From an uncultured Pirellulaceae bacterium (GTDB lineage: Bacteria > Planctomycetota > Planctomycetia > Pirellulales > Pirellulaceae), in assembly GCA_938040995.1 (NCBI GenBank), contig CALHZT010000185.1:1-44784 (forward strand): a DNA stretch of 44,784 nt. The letters are read 5' to 3'. The notes under the pieces were generated by a model that saw only the letters and a list, made by a program, of their open reading frames with translations, ran no database searches and had not been told where the DNA came from. Numbering within the stretch: position 1 is the stretch's first letter; the number at the start of each line of letters is the position of its first letter. This document shows positions 1-8,867 of the stretch, in pieces. Position numbers and translations under genes: made by a program.

Positions 1-135
1 GTTGAGCGAAGCGGCATCAAGAAAGAAATGCGTCGTCGTGAATACTACGAAAAGCCGAGTGAAGTAAACCGACGTGCACGTTTGCGTGCAGAACGTCGAG
101 CTCGACGCAACCGATTGATGGCTGGCGCCCGCTAG
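1..135 (+). CDS. rpsU: 30S ribosomal protein S21, C-terminal part (5' truncated by window edge)
   Basis: Frame 1 reads without interruption to a TAG at 133-135 and encodes the last 44 residues of a small, very basic protein. The stretch [20 protein letters not shown], followed by an Arg/Ala-rich tail, matches the bS21 family, in which a central helix with [10 protein letters not shown]-type sequence precedes a basic C-terminal tail. bS21 binds the 30S platform near the anti-Shine-Dalgarno region and takes part in translation initiation. The start lies outside the window, so the N-terminus and promoter cannot be judged. The next gene is convergent, 232 nt away. Identification rests on pattern recognition, but the motif is characteristic. 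Confidence 0.9.
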   Translation, partial: VERSGIKKEMRRREYYEKPSEVNRRARLRAERRARRNRLMAGAR

Positions 136-275
136 CATTTATAAATTTCCGGCCGAGTCCTCTGAGTCCCAATTCTTGATTGCTGCCGTATGCAAAGGCA
201 GCTCTGGACTGGCCGTGATATCTACGCGCAGTAGTCGCTGCGCCTTTGCGAAACTCAAAGCCTTGCCGATCGCCT

Positions 276-291
276 AAGCCTACGCAGGCTT
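276..291 (+). terminator. possible weak terminator after rpsU
   Basis: A perfect 6-bp hairpin (AAGCCT-ACGC-AGGCTT) is followed by GTTGATTTCTTCC, which is only moderately T-rich. A second small perfect hairpin (GAGTCG-GCTA-CGACTC, 313-328) lies just downstream. Either could end rpsU transcription or that of the convergent gene. The stems are short and there is no clean U-tract. Nothing else is recognisable in 136-367. Confidence 0.3.
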
Positions 292-367
292 GTTGATTTC
301 TTCCATTCTTCCGAGTCGGCTACGACTCGATCCGAATTTGTTCCAATTCGAATGACTCCAAGTCGAT

Positions 368-2176
368 TTATCGCTGCGGTGTCGTTCGCTTAAGAGTTTG
401 AGCCTGCATCAGGTAGTGAGATGCCCGTTGGCTTTGACCGAGCTTGGCCAACGTCTGGCCCAACAACTCATTCGCATACGAATCGTACTTGTCCATGTTC
501 ACAGCCTGAGCAAGCGCTTCCTGTGCGGCTTCGTACTCGCTGTCGAAGTAGTACCCTTCGCCAAGCAGCCGCAAAAGCAATGCCGACGAAGGATAGCGAA
601 TCACGCCTTCGGTAAGAACTTCCCGGGCGTACGCGCTCTTCCCGACGGAAAATGCATCCTGAGCCAACATGGCGATGCGCACATCACCTGGCAGTGGAGC
701 CGACTTTGCGACTTTCGTTCTCCCGGCAGTCTTCTTTTTGACGGCCGGTTTATTTTTGACGATATTCTTTGGTCTGATTGGCTTCGCCGGAGGCGTTGGC
801 AACGTGTTCGGTCTTTGCAGTGCGTTCGGTGCCATATCGACCGGGACGATGTTGACTGCTTTTGGCTTTTCACGCGATTCCCTTGCGATTGGCATTTCAG
901 CCGATACGCGCTGAACCATGCCGGGATTCGTTGAAGGGGCGGAAGATGCAACTTGCGATCGCCGAAGTGATGCAGCCGGCACAGTATTCATTTCACGAAC
1001 CGGCGATGCGATAACAAATTGATGCTGGCTGGGCTGCGGACCTTTTTGCTGGACAGCCGGCGGCATAACGACTGGGGCAACCGGTGTCGTCGGCTCACCA
1101 TGCCGGCACACATACAGACCATTCTGATAATCGGAGACCGAGAAACCGAAGGGTTCGAGCATGCGACGCAAAGCCAGTTCGGGATGCTGCGCGGAAACCG
1201 TTGCCGAGATTGTTCCCGAGACTGTTGGGCTCACTGCAATTGGTTTTCCGATTCGAGTCGCCATCGCTTTCAGGAATCCTGAGATTTCAACGTTGCTGGC
1301 ATCAATGCTGACGCCTCCCGTCGACTGATCAAGGTCGATCGCCAACTCGGTCGCGTTGGTGCCCGATTTAGGCTTCGTTGCGATATTCGCCGATCTTCCC
1401 ATCGGCTGGGCAGATTGCGACACTGCCGTCGACAAGGTTCGAGGCGCCGTGAGCCGATTCGTGGCTGGACATGCCGAACCGCACATGGGCGTTCCACAAG
1501 TCGGCCCTTGCCTGGAACACCCGGTCGCCTGGACGGCTCGCTCCTGAGACTCTACTGACAGTGAGGACGTTTGCACATTTCCCAGCAACGTGATCGTCAT
1601 CGTCTTTTCGTACGAATCGTCACGCACAATGCAAGTTTTCGACTGCAGATCAATTGGAGGGACCGCAGGTTTGATTGACCGGTACGGTGCATTCAGCCGG
1701 TCCATATCGGCCAACCGAACTGGCTCCGCCGACTGGACGTAAGAGGTTCTCGCAACGGGATGTCCGACCGAAGGCTTGGAAACGTTAGGGACATGCTGCG
1801 AGCCGCCATACTGACACTCTTCGCAAGCCGCAGGAACAACGTTGACGTCCTGAATAGGGGCGGCAGGAGCAAGACGAATAAGCTGACGATCCTGAACGAC
1901 TTCTTCAGCCGTGACTAACGCAATCTGATCGTTCGAAGCTGGCGGAGGCGTTGGAACTGGCAACAAAGGGGCGAATTCGCTCGCCCGAACTTCCGGTTGA
2001 CCTGTAGTTTCATCGCCGTTTTTCGTAATGGGAATTGCGTAGAGCAATCCGTCATCCTGAACAGGCTGACAGGATGCACTTTCGCACGTTGGCGAATCGG
2101 GATTTCCATAGACAAGCGCCACTAACAGCCCAATCAAGGCAGTGGCACTGATACCAAGTTTCGTTGACAGTTCCAT
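368..2176 (-). CDS. membrane-anchored/secreted protein with STN-like domain and C-terminal TPRs
   Basis: About 602 residues if started at the ATG at 2176, which has GGGGGATGTG directly upstream. The frame stays open to 2248, but the extra 24 residues have no hydrophobic character. Residues 1-24 form a signal peptide or anchor (MELSTKLGISATALIGLLVA). A long low-complexity Pro/Ser/Ala-rich stretch with several Cys-x2-4-Cys pairs follows. Near residues 290-370 is a segment like the secretin/TonB short N-terminal domain (IDASNVEISGFLKAMATRIG, then an LALRRMLEPFGF helix). A Pro/Lys-rich linker leads to two or three TPR-like helical pairs in the last 95 residues. STN domains act in periplasmic partner recognition, so an envelope scaffold role is inferred. 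No enzyme motif is visible. It is monocistronic, with divergent-side spacer towards nadC. Confidence 0.75.
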   Translation of the reverse strand: MELSTKLGISATALIGLLVALVYGNPDSPTCESASCQPVQDDGLLYAIPITKNGDETTGQPEVRASEFAPLLPVPTPPPASNDQIALVTAEEVVQDRQLIRLAPAAPIQDVNVVPAACEECQYGGSQHVPNVSKPSVGHPVARTSYVQSAEPVRLADMDRLNAPYRSIKPAVPPIDLQSKTCIVRDDSYEKTMTITLLGNVQTSSLSVESQERAVQATGCSRQGPTCGTPMCGSACPATNRLTAPRTLSTAVSQSAQPMGRSANIATKPKSGTNATELAIDLDQSTGGVSIDASNVEISGFLKAMATRIGKPIAVSPTVSGTISATVSAQHPELALRRMLEPFGFSVSDYQNGLYVCRHGEPTTPVAPVVMPPAVQQKGPQPSQHQFVIASPVREMNTVPAASLRRSQVASSAPSTNPGMVQRVSAEMPIARESREKPKAVNIVPVDMAPNALQRPNTLPTPPAKPIRPKNIVKNKPAVKKKTAGRTKVAKSAPLPGDVRIAMLAQDAFSVGKSAYAREVLTEGVIRYPSSALLLRLLGEGYYFDSEYEAAQEALAQAVNMDKYDSYANELLGQTLAKLGQSQRASHYLMQAQTLKRTTPQR

Positions 2177-2868
2177 CACATCCCCCACAGATCGACGGCA
2201 TTCCACGCGAACTGACTCGCAAGACGGATGCGTCATTTGTTGGCACAAATTCGAGTTGAAACGCGATCTTCAGATGCGCGCAAGGTACAACTCCATGGCC
2301 TCTATATCGACATCCCGAAAATCATCCCTAACCAAAAAACTGGTAGTTGATCGTTAAAGTTGGCCTAATTGGTACATTCAGAGCTAGTACCGCAGGCACT
2401 GATCTTTCGCGGCTGGATCAGGCCACGGCCCAATAGACGTCTGCGGCGCAGGCCTGAATATGCATGTGAAAGGGATCAACGGAACGCTGATCGTGGCCCA
2501 GAGCCGGGCAAGCCTCAACAGAAACGGGCGAAGAAACAGGAAGAAAAAGAACGCGGCGGGGGTCCCCTCAAGCTCCAAGCCATTCCCCGCCGCGTAGCGC
2601 CACGCCCCTCCCCAAAGGCGTAACACTGAAACATAGATTGGGAAGACATCGAGTCAATTTGGAATTGCCACAAATCCAAAAGAGGATTTGAGAGCGTTGC
2701 ATCTTTACGACATGGCCCGCTTTCAGCCATGGTGAGTTCGCCACATTGACAGCGCACGCACCAAGCGGGCGTGCATTTTGATTCAATCGCGAGACGTGTT
2801 TTGTGATCACGTCGCGTTTTGACAACTTCTGGCAACGACAGCGACTTGGCCCAAAGCAAGCTTTGCGG
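2177..2868. other. 692-nt spacer between nadC 3' end and the STN/TPR gene
   Basis: No convincing gene. Small open frames here are Arg/Pro-rich and lack ribosome-binding sites. It holds the 3' trailer of nadC with three perfect inverted repeats: GCACGC/GCGTGC at 2754-2774, CAAATCC/GGATTTG at 2671-2690, and the strong 10-bp hairpin at 2552-2594. The left part (about 2180-2400) should carry the promoter of the minus-strand STN/TPR gene, but I cannot single out a good -35/-10 pair. Confidence 0.6.
2540..2594 (-). terminator. candidate Rho-independent terminator downstream of nadC
   Basis: Perfect 10-bp GC-rich inverted repeat CGCGGCGGGG (2552-2561) and CCCCGCCGCG (2585-2594) with a 23-nt loop. 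Read on the minus strand, the hairpin is followed by TTCTTTTTCTTCC, a T-rich tract. It lies 275 nt after the nadC stop, rather far, and the loop is large. The stem strength and T-tract make termination likely. Confidence 0.45.
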
Positions 2869-3876
2869 TTACCGGTCGCCCCAGTCGAGGCCAAGATCGA
2901 GATTCGGTGCAGAGTGAGTCAACGCTCCCACGCTGATTCGATCGACGCCAGTGGCAGCGACCGCCTTGATCGTCGAGAGGTTGATCCCGCCGGAAGCCTC
3001 AAGCTCAACATCAACGGCGGCTTTGTCCCGCATCGACACAGCGTTCGTGAGTTGCTCCGGCGACATGTTATCAAGCAGGACGATATCCGGCCGCATCGGC
3101 AATACTTCGGCGAGCTGCTCCAGTGAGTCGACTTCGATCTGAATAATCATCGAGTCGCCGTTCGGTGCATGGGCACTTACAAACTCCCGTGCCTTTTCAA
3201 CCGACTGAGCCACCGAAAAGCGACTTTCGCCATCCACTGAATTGCCAAACGCGATGTGGTTGTCTTTGATCAACACGGCTCGATTCAGTCCGCCGCGATG
3301 ATTTGTCCCTCCACCGCACTTCACTGCGTACTTCTCCAACCGCCGCCAACCGGGAGTCGTCTTGCGGGTGTCGTAAACTCTCGCCCTCGTACCGGCGACT
3401 TGCTCAACAAACCGGGCCGCCAATGTCGCGATGCCCGAGAGTCGGCACATGGTGTTGAGGATGACTCGCTCGGCTGTCAAGATTTCGCGAGCCGGCCCGA
3501 TCAGATTCGCCACAGCAGTCCCGGGTTTCAACTCGTCCCCATCGCTGAGCAGCGTCTCACAAGTCGCCGTGCACTTCATTTCGTCCAACACGGCCGCGGC
3601 CGCCGGCACGCCAGCGATGACTCCATCGACTCGCGAGACAATGGTGGCCTTGGCTGGAACGGTCGCTGGCACCAGCGAAACGGTCGTCCAGTCCTGGCTG
3701 CCCTCAAGGTCCTCCACAACAGCCAAACGGACGAGCTCTCGCAACTCGCCTTCGACCTGGTCATTCCATGTAAGTTGTTCGTGCTCTTTACCCACCGTTT
3801 TCACCTTGATCTGCGTGCTTGCGTTTTTTTGTCCCGTTGCGTCAGTGGGACTCCCGCTTCGCGTTGAATCGCTCAT
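2869..3876 (-). CDS. nadC: nicotinate-nucleotide pyrophosphorylase (carboxylating), quinolinate phosphoribosyltransferase
   Basis: Catalyses quinolinate + PRPP to nicotinate mononucleotide + CO2 + PPi, the entry of de novo NAD synthesis, in the cytoplasm. The order of motifs is that of NadC: LAVVEDLEGSQDWTT near the start, an N-terminal sandwich domain, RLSGIATLAARFV, the signature YDTRKTTPGWRRLEKYAV then CGGGTNHRGGLN, IKDNHI, then EVDSLEQL and LLDNM, and a C-terminal EASGGI segment that closes the barrel phosphate site. About 335 residues, longer than the usual 280-300 because of a roughly 40-residue polar N-terminal extension. The ATG at 3876 has GGA about 10 nt upstream. An in-frame GTG at 3891 is the alternative. 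Divergent from the HhH-uvrB pair. Other NAD genes are not in the window. Confidence 0.95.
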   Translation of the reverse strand: MSDSTRSGSPTDATGQKNASTQIKVKTVGKEHEQLTWNDQVEGELRELVRLAVVEDLEGSQDWTTVSLVPATVPAKATIVSRVDGVIAGVPAAAAVLDEMKCTATCETLLSDGDELKPGTAVANLIGPAREILTAERVILNTMCRLSGIATLAARFVEQVAGTRARVYDTRKTTPGWRRLEKYAVKCGGGTNHRGGLNRAVLIKDNHIAFGNSVDGESRFSVAQSVEKAREFVSAHAPNGDSMIIQIEVDSLEQLAEVLPMRPDIVLLDNMSPEQLTNAVSMRDKAAVDVELEASGGINLSTIKAVAATGVDRISVGALTHSAPNLDLGLDWGDR

Positions 3877-3982
3877 AATAGAGGATTCCACTTTGGCAGA
3901 CGATTCGACTTCGGCGCCGATTGGGCAATTTGCGACCGATCGCTCCCGGATTTGCTGCCTCGCATATTGAGTAAGTCAAGAA

Positions 3983-4453
3983 ATGTTGACGGAACAACCT
4001 GACCAGCCGCACAAGTCGCTTATTTCGCCGTTCCCATTGCAGCGGAGTGACGTCGACTTTTTGACGGGAACGTGCATCCCCTGGTCGCTCGCGATAATCG
4101 TCATTTCTATTGGGTTCCGGTTTCTCACCGGCAATCCTTACCTGGACATCGATGAGGTAGTTCCAAAGCCGCCGTCTTTCCAAGTCGAAATCAATGTGGC
4201 GGAATGGCCAGAGATCGCCCAACTGCCTGGCGTTGGCGAGACGCTTGCCAGCCGCGTCGTTGCCCAGCGAGAAAAGGCACCCTTCTCTTCCGTCGATCAG
4301 TTGTTGATGGTCCACGGAATCGGCGAGAAGAAACTGAAAGCGATTCGGCCGTTCCTGATGCCCGTCCAGTCGGAGCATTTGACTTTAAGCGACAATCCCG
4401 CCCTGGCATCCAGCGATGCCAGCCTGGCGAATGAGAACAGGGGCGACGAGTGA
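3983..4453 (+). CDS. membrane-anchored helix-hairpin-helix (ComEA-like) protein
   Basis: 156 residues. Residues about 31-48 are a single hydrophobic segment. Residues 69-124 form a double helix-hairpin-helix DNA-binding unit: [20 protein letters not shown] with PGVG at 82-85, then a second hairpin with HGIG at 111-114 and the IKAI/KLKAI-type closing helix. This is the fold of ComEA C-terminal domains, which bind dsDNA without sequence specificity, often at the outer side of the membrane in competence. The stop codon overlaps the GTG start of uvrB by 4 nt (GTGA, 4450-4453), so the two are translationally coupled. No ComEC or pilus genes lie nearby, so a competence role is uncertain. A DNA-repair-linked role is only suggested by the coupling. 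The tail after residue 128 is Ser/Ala-rich. Confidence 0.85.
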   Translation: MLTEQPDQPHKSLISPFPLQRSDVDFLTGTCIPWSLAIIVISIGFRFLTGNPYLDIDEVVPKPPSFQVEINVAEWPEIAQLPGVGETLASRVVAQREKAPFSSVDQLLMVHGIGEKKLKAIRPFLMPVQSEHLTLSDNPALASSDASLANENRGDE

Positions 4454-6504
4454 AGTTTCAACTTCAAGCCAGCTATGAACCTGCCGGCGATCAACCGCAG
4501 GCTATCGACGAATTGGTTCGAGGGCTCAGCCCGGCATCCTCCAAACAGGTTTTGATGGGAGTCACCGGATCTGGAAAAACCTTTACCATGGCGAATGTTA
4601 TCGAGCGGGTTCAAAAACCGACTCTGGTGCTTTCGCACAACAAGACACTGGCGGCTCAGCTTTACGGTGAGTTTCGCGATTTCTTCCCCAACAACGCGGT
4701 TCACTATTTTGTGAGCTACTACGACTATTACCAGCCGGAAGCGTACATTCCGCAGCGAGATATTTACATTGAAAAAGACGCGTCGATCAATCAGGAGATT
4801 GACCGACTGAGGCTGGCTTCGACGAGCTCTCTTGTCAGTCGCGAAGATGTCATCATCGTTGCGAGCGTATCCTGCATCTATGGTCTTGGATCGCCCGAAG
4901 ACTATCGGAGCATGATGGTTTCCATTCGCAAGGGCCAGGTCGTCGATCGCGACGAAATGCTCTCGCAGCTGATTGACATCCAGTATCAGCGTAATGACGT
5001 CGCTTTTGAACGGTCGAGATTTCGCGTGCGTGGTGACTGTGTCGACGTCTGGCCAGCCTACGAAGAATACGCCTTTCGAATCGAATTCTGGGGCGACGAA
5101 ATCGAACAACTTGCGATCATCAATCCCACAAGTGGTGAAACGATCGTCCAACAGGACAGCCTGTTCATCTACCCGGCCAAGCACTTCGTTCTCCCGGAAG
5201 ATCGAATTGCGAATGCGATCGAAAGTATTAAAGAGGAACTCGAAGAACGGCTGGAGGTGCTACGAGGCCAGGGAAAACTACTCGAAGCCCAACGATTGTC
5301 CGCGCGAACGCGATTCGACATCGAGATGATGACCGAAGTCGGCTATTGCCCGGGCATCGAGAATTACAGCCGCCCATTGTCCGGCCGACCGCCTGGTTCG
5401 ACACCGGACACACTTTACAACTTCTTCCCCGAAGATTTTCTCCTCTTTATCGACGAATCACACGTTACGATTCCACAGGTTCGCGCCATGTACGCTGGCG
5501 ATCAGAGCCGCAAAGGAACGCTGGTCGAGCACGGGTTCCGTTTACCGAGTGCGCTGGACAATCGGCCTTTGAAATTCGAGGAGTGGGAATCCAAGGCCCA
5601 ACGGATCGTATTCGTCTCGGCGACTCCTGCCGACTATGAACTCCAGCAGTCCAAAGGCGAAGTCGTTGAGCAGATCATTCGACCGACGGGTCTGCTCGAT
5701 CCGGTCATTGATATCTTTCCCGCGAAAACCCAGGTCCCCCACCTGCTTGAGGAAATCAGAAGCCGCGGCGATCTCGGCGAACGGGTTCTCGTTACGACGC
5801 TGACGAAACGGATGGCTGAGAATCTTTCAGCGTATCTGAACGAACAGGGCGTTCTCTGCAAGTGGCTTCATAGTGAACTGGATGCATTCGAACGAGTCGA
5901 TTTGCTGAGAGAACTTCGCGAAGGACAGTTCGAAGCGCTCATCGGCGTAAACCTGCTTCGAGAAGGCCTCGATCTCCCCGAAGTCTCACTCGTGGCGATC
6001 CTCGACGCCGACAAAGAAGGATTTCTCCGCAGCGAGACCTCGTTGATTCAGACGATCGGACGCTCCGCCCGAAACGTAAATGCCCGCGTCATTCTTTATG
6101 CCGACAAAGTCACCGATTCAATGCAGCGGGCGATCGATGAAACGAATCGCCGAAGATCCATTCAGGAGAAGTACAACGAAGAGAACGGCATTACCCCTGA
6201 AACCATCGTGAAAGCAATTCGGTCAGGCATCGAGGCGGAGGTTACGGCGCATCGAACTGCCAACGCAGCCATAGCTCAGGACACCGACGCAGACGAGGCG
6301 CAGGAAGAATACATCCGCGAACTCGAAACCGAAATGTTGCAGGCGGCTGACAATCTTGAGTTTGAGCGTGCTGCCAATATTCGCGACCGACTTACTGAGT
6401 TGCGAGAAGGCGACAAACCGAAGCGAAAGTCCGCAAACCAGAAACGGAAGCGACGGCGTACCAGCGCTGCTTCCCGGGTTCCGCGCCCGAAGAAGCCGTC
6501 GTAA
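4450..6504 (+). CDS. uvrB: excinuclease ABC subunit B
   Basis: Damage-verifying helicase-like ATPase of nucleotide excision repair. It is loaded by UvrA and recruits UvrC. 684 residues, normal family length. Visible: Walker A GVTGSGKT at 37-44, the damage-probing beta-hairpin region [13 protein letters not shown] at about 91-103, IDESH (motif II) near 335, [14 protein letters not shown], the helicase motifs [14 protein letters not shown] and QTIGRSARN, and a C-terminal UVR motif ([19 protein letters not shown], about 618-650) that contacts UvrC. A Lys/Arg-rich tail of about 28 residues ends the protein and is longer than in enterobacterial UvrB. GTG start, overlapping the stop of the HhH gene. 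The next gene converges with only 7 nt between stops. Confidence 0.98.
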   Translation: MKFQLQASYEPAGDQPQAIDELVRGLSPASSKQVLMGVTGSGKTFTMANVIERVQKPTLVLSHNKTLAAQLYGEFRDFFPNNAVHYFVSYYDYYQPEAYIPQRDIYIEKDASINQEIDRLRLASTSSLVSREDVIIVASVSCIYGLGSPEDYRSMMVSIRKGQVVDRDEMLSQLIDIQYQRNDVAFERSRFRVRGDCVDVWPAYEEYAFRIEFWGDEIEQLAIINPTSGETIVQQDSLFIYPAKHFVLPEDRIANAIESIKEELEERLEVLRGQGKLLEAQRLSARTRFDIEMMTEVGYCPGIENYSRPLSGRPPGSTPDTLYNFFPEDFLLFIDESHVTIPQVRAMYAGDQSRKGTLVEHGFRLPSALDNRPLKFEEWESKAQRIVFVSATPADYELQQSKGEVVEQIIRPTGLLDPVIDIFPAKTQVPHLLEEIRSRGDLGERVLVTTLTKRMAENLSAYLNEQGVLCKWLHSELDAFERVDLLRELREGQFEALIGVNLLREGLDLPEVSLVAILDADKEGFLRSETSLIQTIGRSARNVNARVILYADKVTDSMQRAIDETNRRRSIQEKYNEENGITPETIVKAIRSGIEAEVTAHRTANAAIAQDTDADEAQEEYIRELETEMLQAADNLEFERAANIRDRLTELREGDKPKRKSANQKRKRRRTSAASRVPRPKKPS

Positions 6505-6511
6505 GCTTCGA

Positions 6512-7399
6512 CTACTTCCTGGGAAGCGTGAGCAGGAGATCGTCGCTTCCCTTCGGTAGCGTTTTCTTGGGAACGCCGCCAAATTGCAGAAGACTTCGAA
6601 TGCGGTAGAGGTAGCGAATGGAAGTCTTGTCTTCAGGTAATGCACGTGCAAGCTTCAGATACTGACCGCCCATTTTTTTCAGCGTGGCCGGCGAAAGCTC
6701 TTCAAACCTGTCGACTCTTCGATCTCGCATCTCGTTTCCAACAAGTCGCATTATCTGCGCATTGACCGGGTCAAAGCCAATCTCAAACGACTTGGCGCGA
6801 GCCTGACCATCTCCAACCACCGGCCGCATTGCCGATGTCGTCGAGCTACTATGTCCTGCACAGAGAAAATGCCCCATCTCGTGAACGAGAACTTCAAGTC
6901 GCTCGACTTCACGAACGCTCTTCGCGTTCTCACGGATGAGTATGTGATGACGCATCGGACCACGAGTTCCACCCAGGTGTGCTCGCCCGCCCTGAAACTT
7001 GTATTGGCTGCTAAAGCCAATCGCAATTCGTTCTTTCGACGTTTCGACTTCCTGCTCGAACTCTCGCAACGACCTCGACAGGTCCTGAATTCGATTGTCG
7101 GAACTCCAACGCCCGTAGCCCACAATTGCAAACTTCACATCGGTGTATCGCGAAATGATATTCGACGCCTTGCGAACTCGCTCAGTCAGCCGGGCTTTCC
7201 AGACCTGATCTGTCGTCGCTTCTTCTTCGTCAACGTAGATCTTGACGAATACGACGTGGCCGGCCTCCGCATGGTCAGGCCGCAAGCCACCGAGAAACAC
7301 AACAAGCGCTAACGTCGCGCAAATGTTCGCGTAAAACGTCGCTGGTAGAAACTGCAGGCGCGTGCACAAGGCGCGGCGCCGCAGGTGATGGAGGTTCAT
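6512..7399 (-). CDS. secreted metzincin-like zinc metalloprotease
   Basis: 295 residues. The N-terminus has Arg/His followed by a hydrophobic core (about 24-38) and an AEA-type cleavage site near 46, so it is probably exported. The zinc site is HEMGHFLCAGH at 173-183, which keeps the H-E-x2-H-x5-H spacing of metzincins. SAMRP at 189-193 looks like the Met-turn. The glycine normally found at position 8 of the zinc motif is Cys180, while a Gly sits two residues later. It could therefore be an atypical matrixin/archaemetzincin relative. The last 100 residues are basic and unassigned. It starts 2 nt after the stop of the response regulator gene, so the two must be co-transcribed and probably co-regulated. 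Substrate unknown. Confidence 0.75.
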   Translation of the reverse strand: MNLHHLRRRALCTRLQFLPATFYANICATLALVVFLGGLRPDHAEAGHVVFVKIYVDEEEATTDQVWKARLTERVRKASNIISRYTDVKFAIVGYGRWSSDNRIQDLSRSLREFEQEVETSKERIAIGFSSQYKFQGGRAHLGGTRGPMRHHILIRENAKSVREVERLEVLVHEMGHFLCAGHSSSTTSAMRPVVGDGQARAKSFEIGFDPVNAQIMRLVGNEMRDRRVDRFEELSPATLKKMGGQYLKLARALPEDKTSIRYLYRIRSLLQFGGVPKKTLPKGSDDLLLTLPRK

Positions 7400-7401
7400 G
7401 T

Positions 7402-8034
7402 CTAAACAAGGCCCTTACGTACGGCCCAGACGGCTGCCTGGGTCCTGTCGGATACACCAACTTTACGCAAGATATGCTGAACATGTTCTTTGACGGTCTC
7501 GTAGCTGATACTCAGTGCGGCAGCAATTTCCTTGTTGGTAAGACCAAACGCCAGCTGCCGAAGCACTTCGCTTTCCCGTTGAGTCAGCGGTACATCGACG
7601 TCCGAATTCAATCGGGGCGTGGATAACGCACCGGTGACACGACGCAGTTCTTCCCGTGTCCAGACGCTTTCACCGGCAGCACCGGACTGAATCGCGGACA
7701 GCAATTTTTCCTTGTTCGCCGTCTTCATCAGATATCCACAGGCGCCTAACGCAACTGACCGCGCGACGTAGGTCGGATTGTCATAAGTCGACAACATCAA
7801 GACCGGCAGATTGGGATGATCCAGCTTGAGACGACCCAATGTTGTCAGCCCGTCTCCGTCGGGCATGCGCACGTCGAGCACGACGATATCTGGATTCAAC
7901 TCAGTCGTCATTCTGACAACTTCGTTACCATTCGTAGCTTCACCAACAATTTCAATGTCGGTTCCTTCGAGCAGATTTCTGATTCCAGACCGCACAACTT
8001 CGTGATCATCCGCAATCAACATCCGAATAGACAT
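7402..8034 (-). CDS. NarL/LuxR-family response regulator
   Basis: 210 residues with the full two-domain layout. A receiver domain (1-120) has the acidic pair D9/D10, phospho-acceptor D54 in VVLDVRMPDG, the switch Thr/Ser in LSTYD and conserved Lys in YLMKTA. A GerE/LuxR-type HTH (148-210) has LTQRESEVLRQLAFGLTNKEIA and a recognition helix SYETVKEHVQHILRK. Such regulators dimerise on phosphorylation and bind DNA. The ATG is preceded by TGGAG at 9 nt. No histidine kinase lies next to it, so its signal is unknown. It is directly followed by the metalloprotease gene (2-nt gap), an unusual output partner. Confidence 0.95.
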   Translation of the reverse strand: MSIRMLIADDHEVVRSGIRNLLEGTDIEIVGEATNGNEVVRMTTELNPDIVVLDVRMPDGDGLTTLGRLKLDHPNLPVLMLSTYDNPTYVARSVALGACGYLMKTANKEKLLSAIQSGAAGESVWTREELRRVTGALSTPRLNSDVDVPLTQRESEVLRQLAFGLTNKEIAAALSISYETVKEHVQHILRKVGVSDRTQAAVWAVRKGLV

Positions 8035-8141
8035 ATATTAAAACTCCATTTGTCCGGCCCAAGCTTGAGCAGGACAGGTTGCAAAGAAAAGCCAACCCAG
8101 ATACCCCTGTCAGGTGGGTGCCAAACCACCGAATAATCTCC

Positions 8142-8169
8142 AGCATAGCAGAGCGCATGCACATCGCAA
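8142..8169 (-). promoter_or_regulatory. possible sigma70-type promoter of the response regulator/protease operon
   Basis: On the minus strand TTGCGA (8169-8164), 16 nt, then TATGCT (8147-8142). Each hexamer matches 4 of 6 consensus bases. It overlaps the region just beyond the HAD gene stop and would give a leader of about 100 nt. Weak evidence. Confidence 0.3.
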
Positions 8170-8174
8170 CTGCA

Positions 8175-8867
8175 TTACTCGCTCGGCACTAACTGCTCTA
8201 TTGCGCACTGCAGTTTTGAATGATCATCCACTTCGATATCCGGCTGATGTTCCTGATCAACCGGCTCCAATTTTGAATAGACACCCCACTTGTGGCGAAT
8301 GCGAATCGCCTTCATTCCCACTCTTCTGGCTCCAACAAAATCCTTCTTTGGGTTATCACCAACATAAACAGATCGCGCCGGAACGACACTTAGTGAGCCG
8401 AGCACACGTTGGAATGGAGCTGGACTTGGCTTCCAGTTCTCCCTTCCCAGTTCATCTGAGAATACAACCGCATCGAACCGGGAATCCAAACCCAGTGCAT
8501 TCCATTTGTTTTGTTGCGTTTGAAGATAGCCGTCAGAAACCAGCCCAAGTCGATAGCGCGATCGCAGACTTTCAAGCAGCGGCACAACAAACGGATAGGC
8601 CTTAACTTCTGGAATGTGGCTTCGGTAGACAGCGATCATTTCAGAAACGCTGGCAACGTCGCCGCTTTGCTCGTCCAGCCACCGATTGAAAACCATCTCG
8701 CTGGAGACAAGCTGAAGCTCGCGAAACTCCTGGACAATCACGTCATGATGCCGGTCGACACGAGTTTCAAGCCATTTCGCTACGGCGCGAAAGCCGCTGG
8801 CCACGAAATCCATCTCGGCGAAAAGCGTATCATCCAGATCGAATATGACGGCTTGCTGGCAAGTCAC
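8175..8867 (-). CDS. HAD-superfamily hydrolase (HAD-IA type)
   Basis: 230 residues. Motif I FDLDDTLF has nucleophile Asp10 and acid/base Asp12. Motif II is VSDGY near 115, the Lys of motif III lies in the NWKPSP segment, and motif IV is VYVGDNPKKDFVGA. The helical cap between motifs I and II is typical of subfamily IA. Probable small-molecule phosphatase, substrate not predictable. Its start overlaps the ATP-grasp gene by 38 nt, which indicates translational coupling and a shared pathway. ATP-grasp/HAD pairs of this kind recur in surface-polysaccharide and nucleotide-sugar loci (family knowledge). The nearby EPS locus fits that reading, but it is inference. Confidence 0.88.
   Translation of the reverse strand: MTCQQAVIFDLDDTLFAEMDFVASGFRAVAKWLETRVDRHHDVIVQEFRELQLVSSEMVFNRWLDEQSGDVASVSEMIAVYRSHIPEVKAYPFVVPLLESLRSRYRLGLVSDGYLQTQQNKWNALGLDSRFDAVVFSDELGRENWKPSPAPFQRVLGSLSVVPARSVYVGDNPKKDFVGARRVGMKAIRIRHKWGVYSKLEPVDQEHQPDIEVDDHSKLQCAIEQLVPSE

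Noticed and set aside
2369-2894. Small open frames on both strands in the nadC downstream spacer
   Set aside because: Arg/Pro/Lys-rich compositions, mutual overlap, no ribosome-binding sites and overlap with a strong terminator-like hairpin.
6521-6553. GGGAAGCG/CGCTTCCC inverted repeat just after uvrB as terminator
   Set aside because: It lies inside the coding end of the convergent protease gene and has no T-tract after it.
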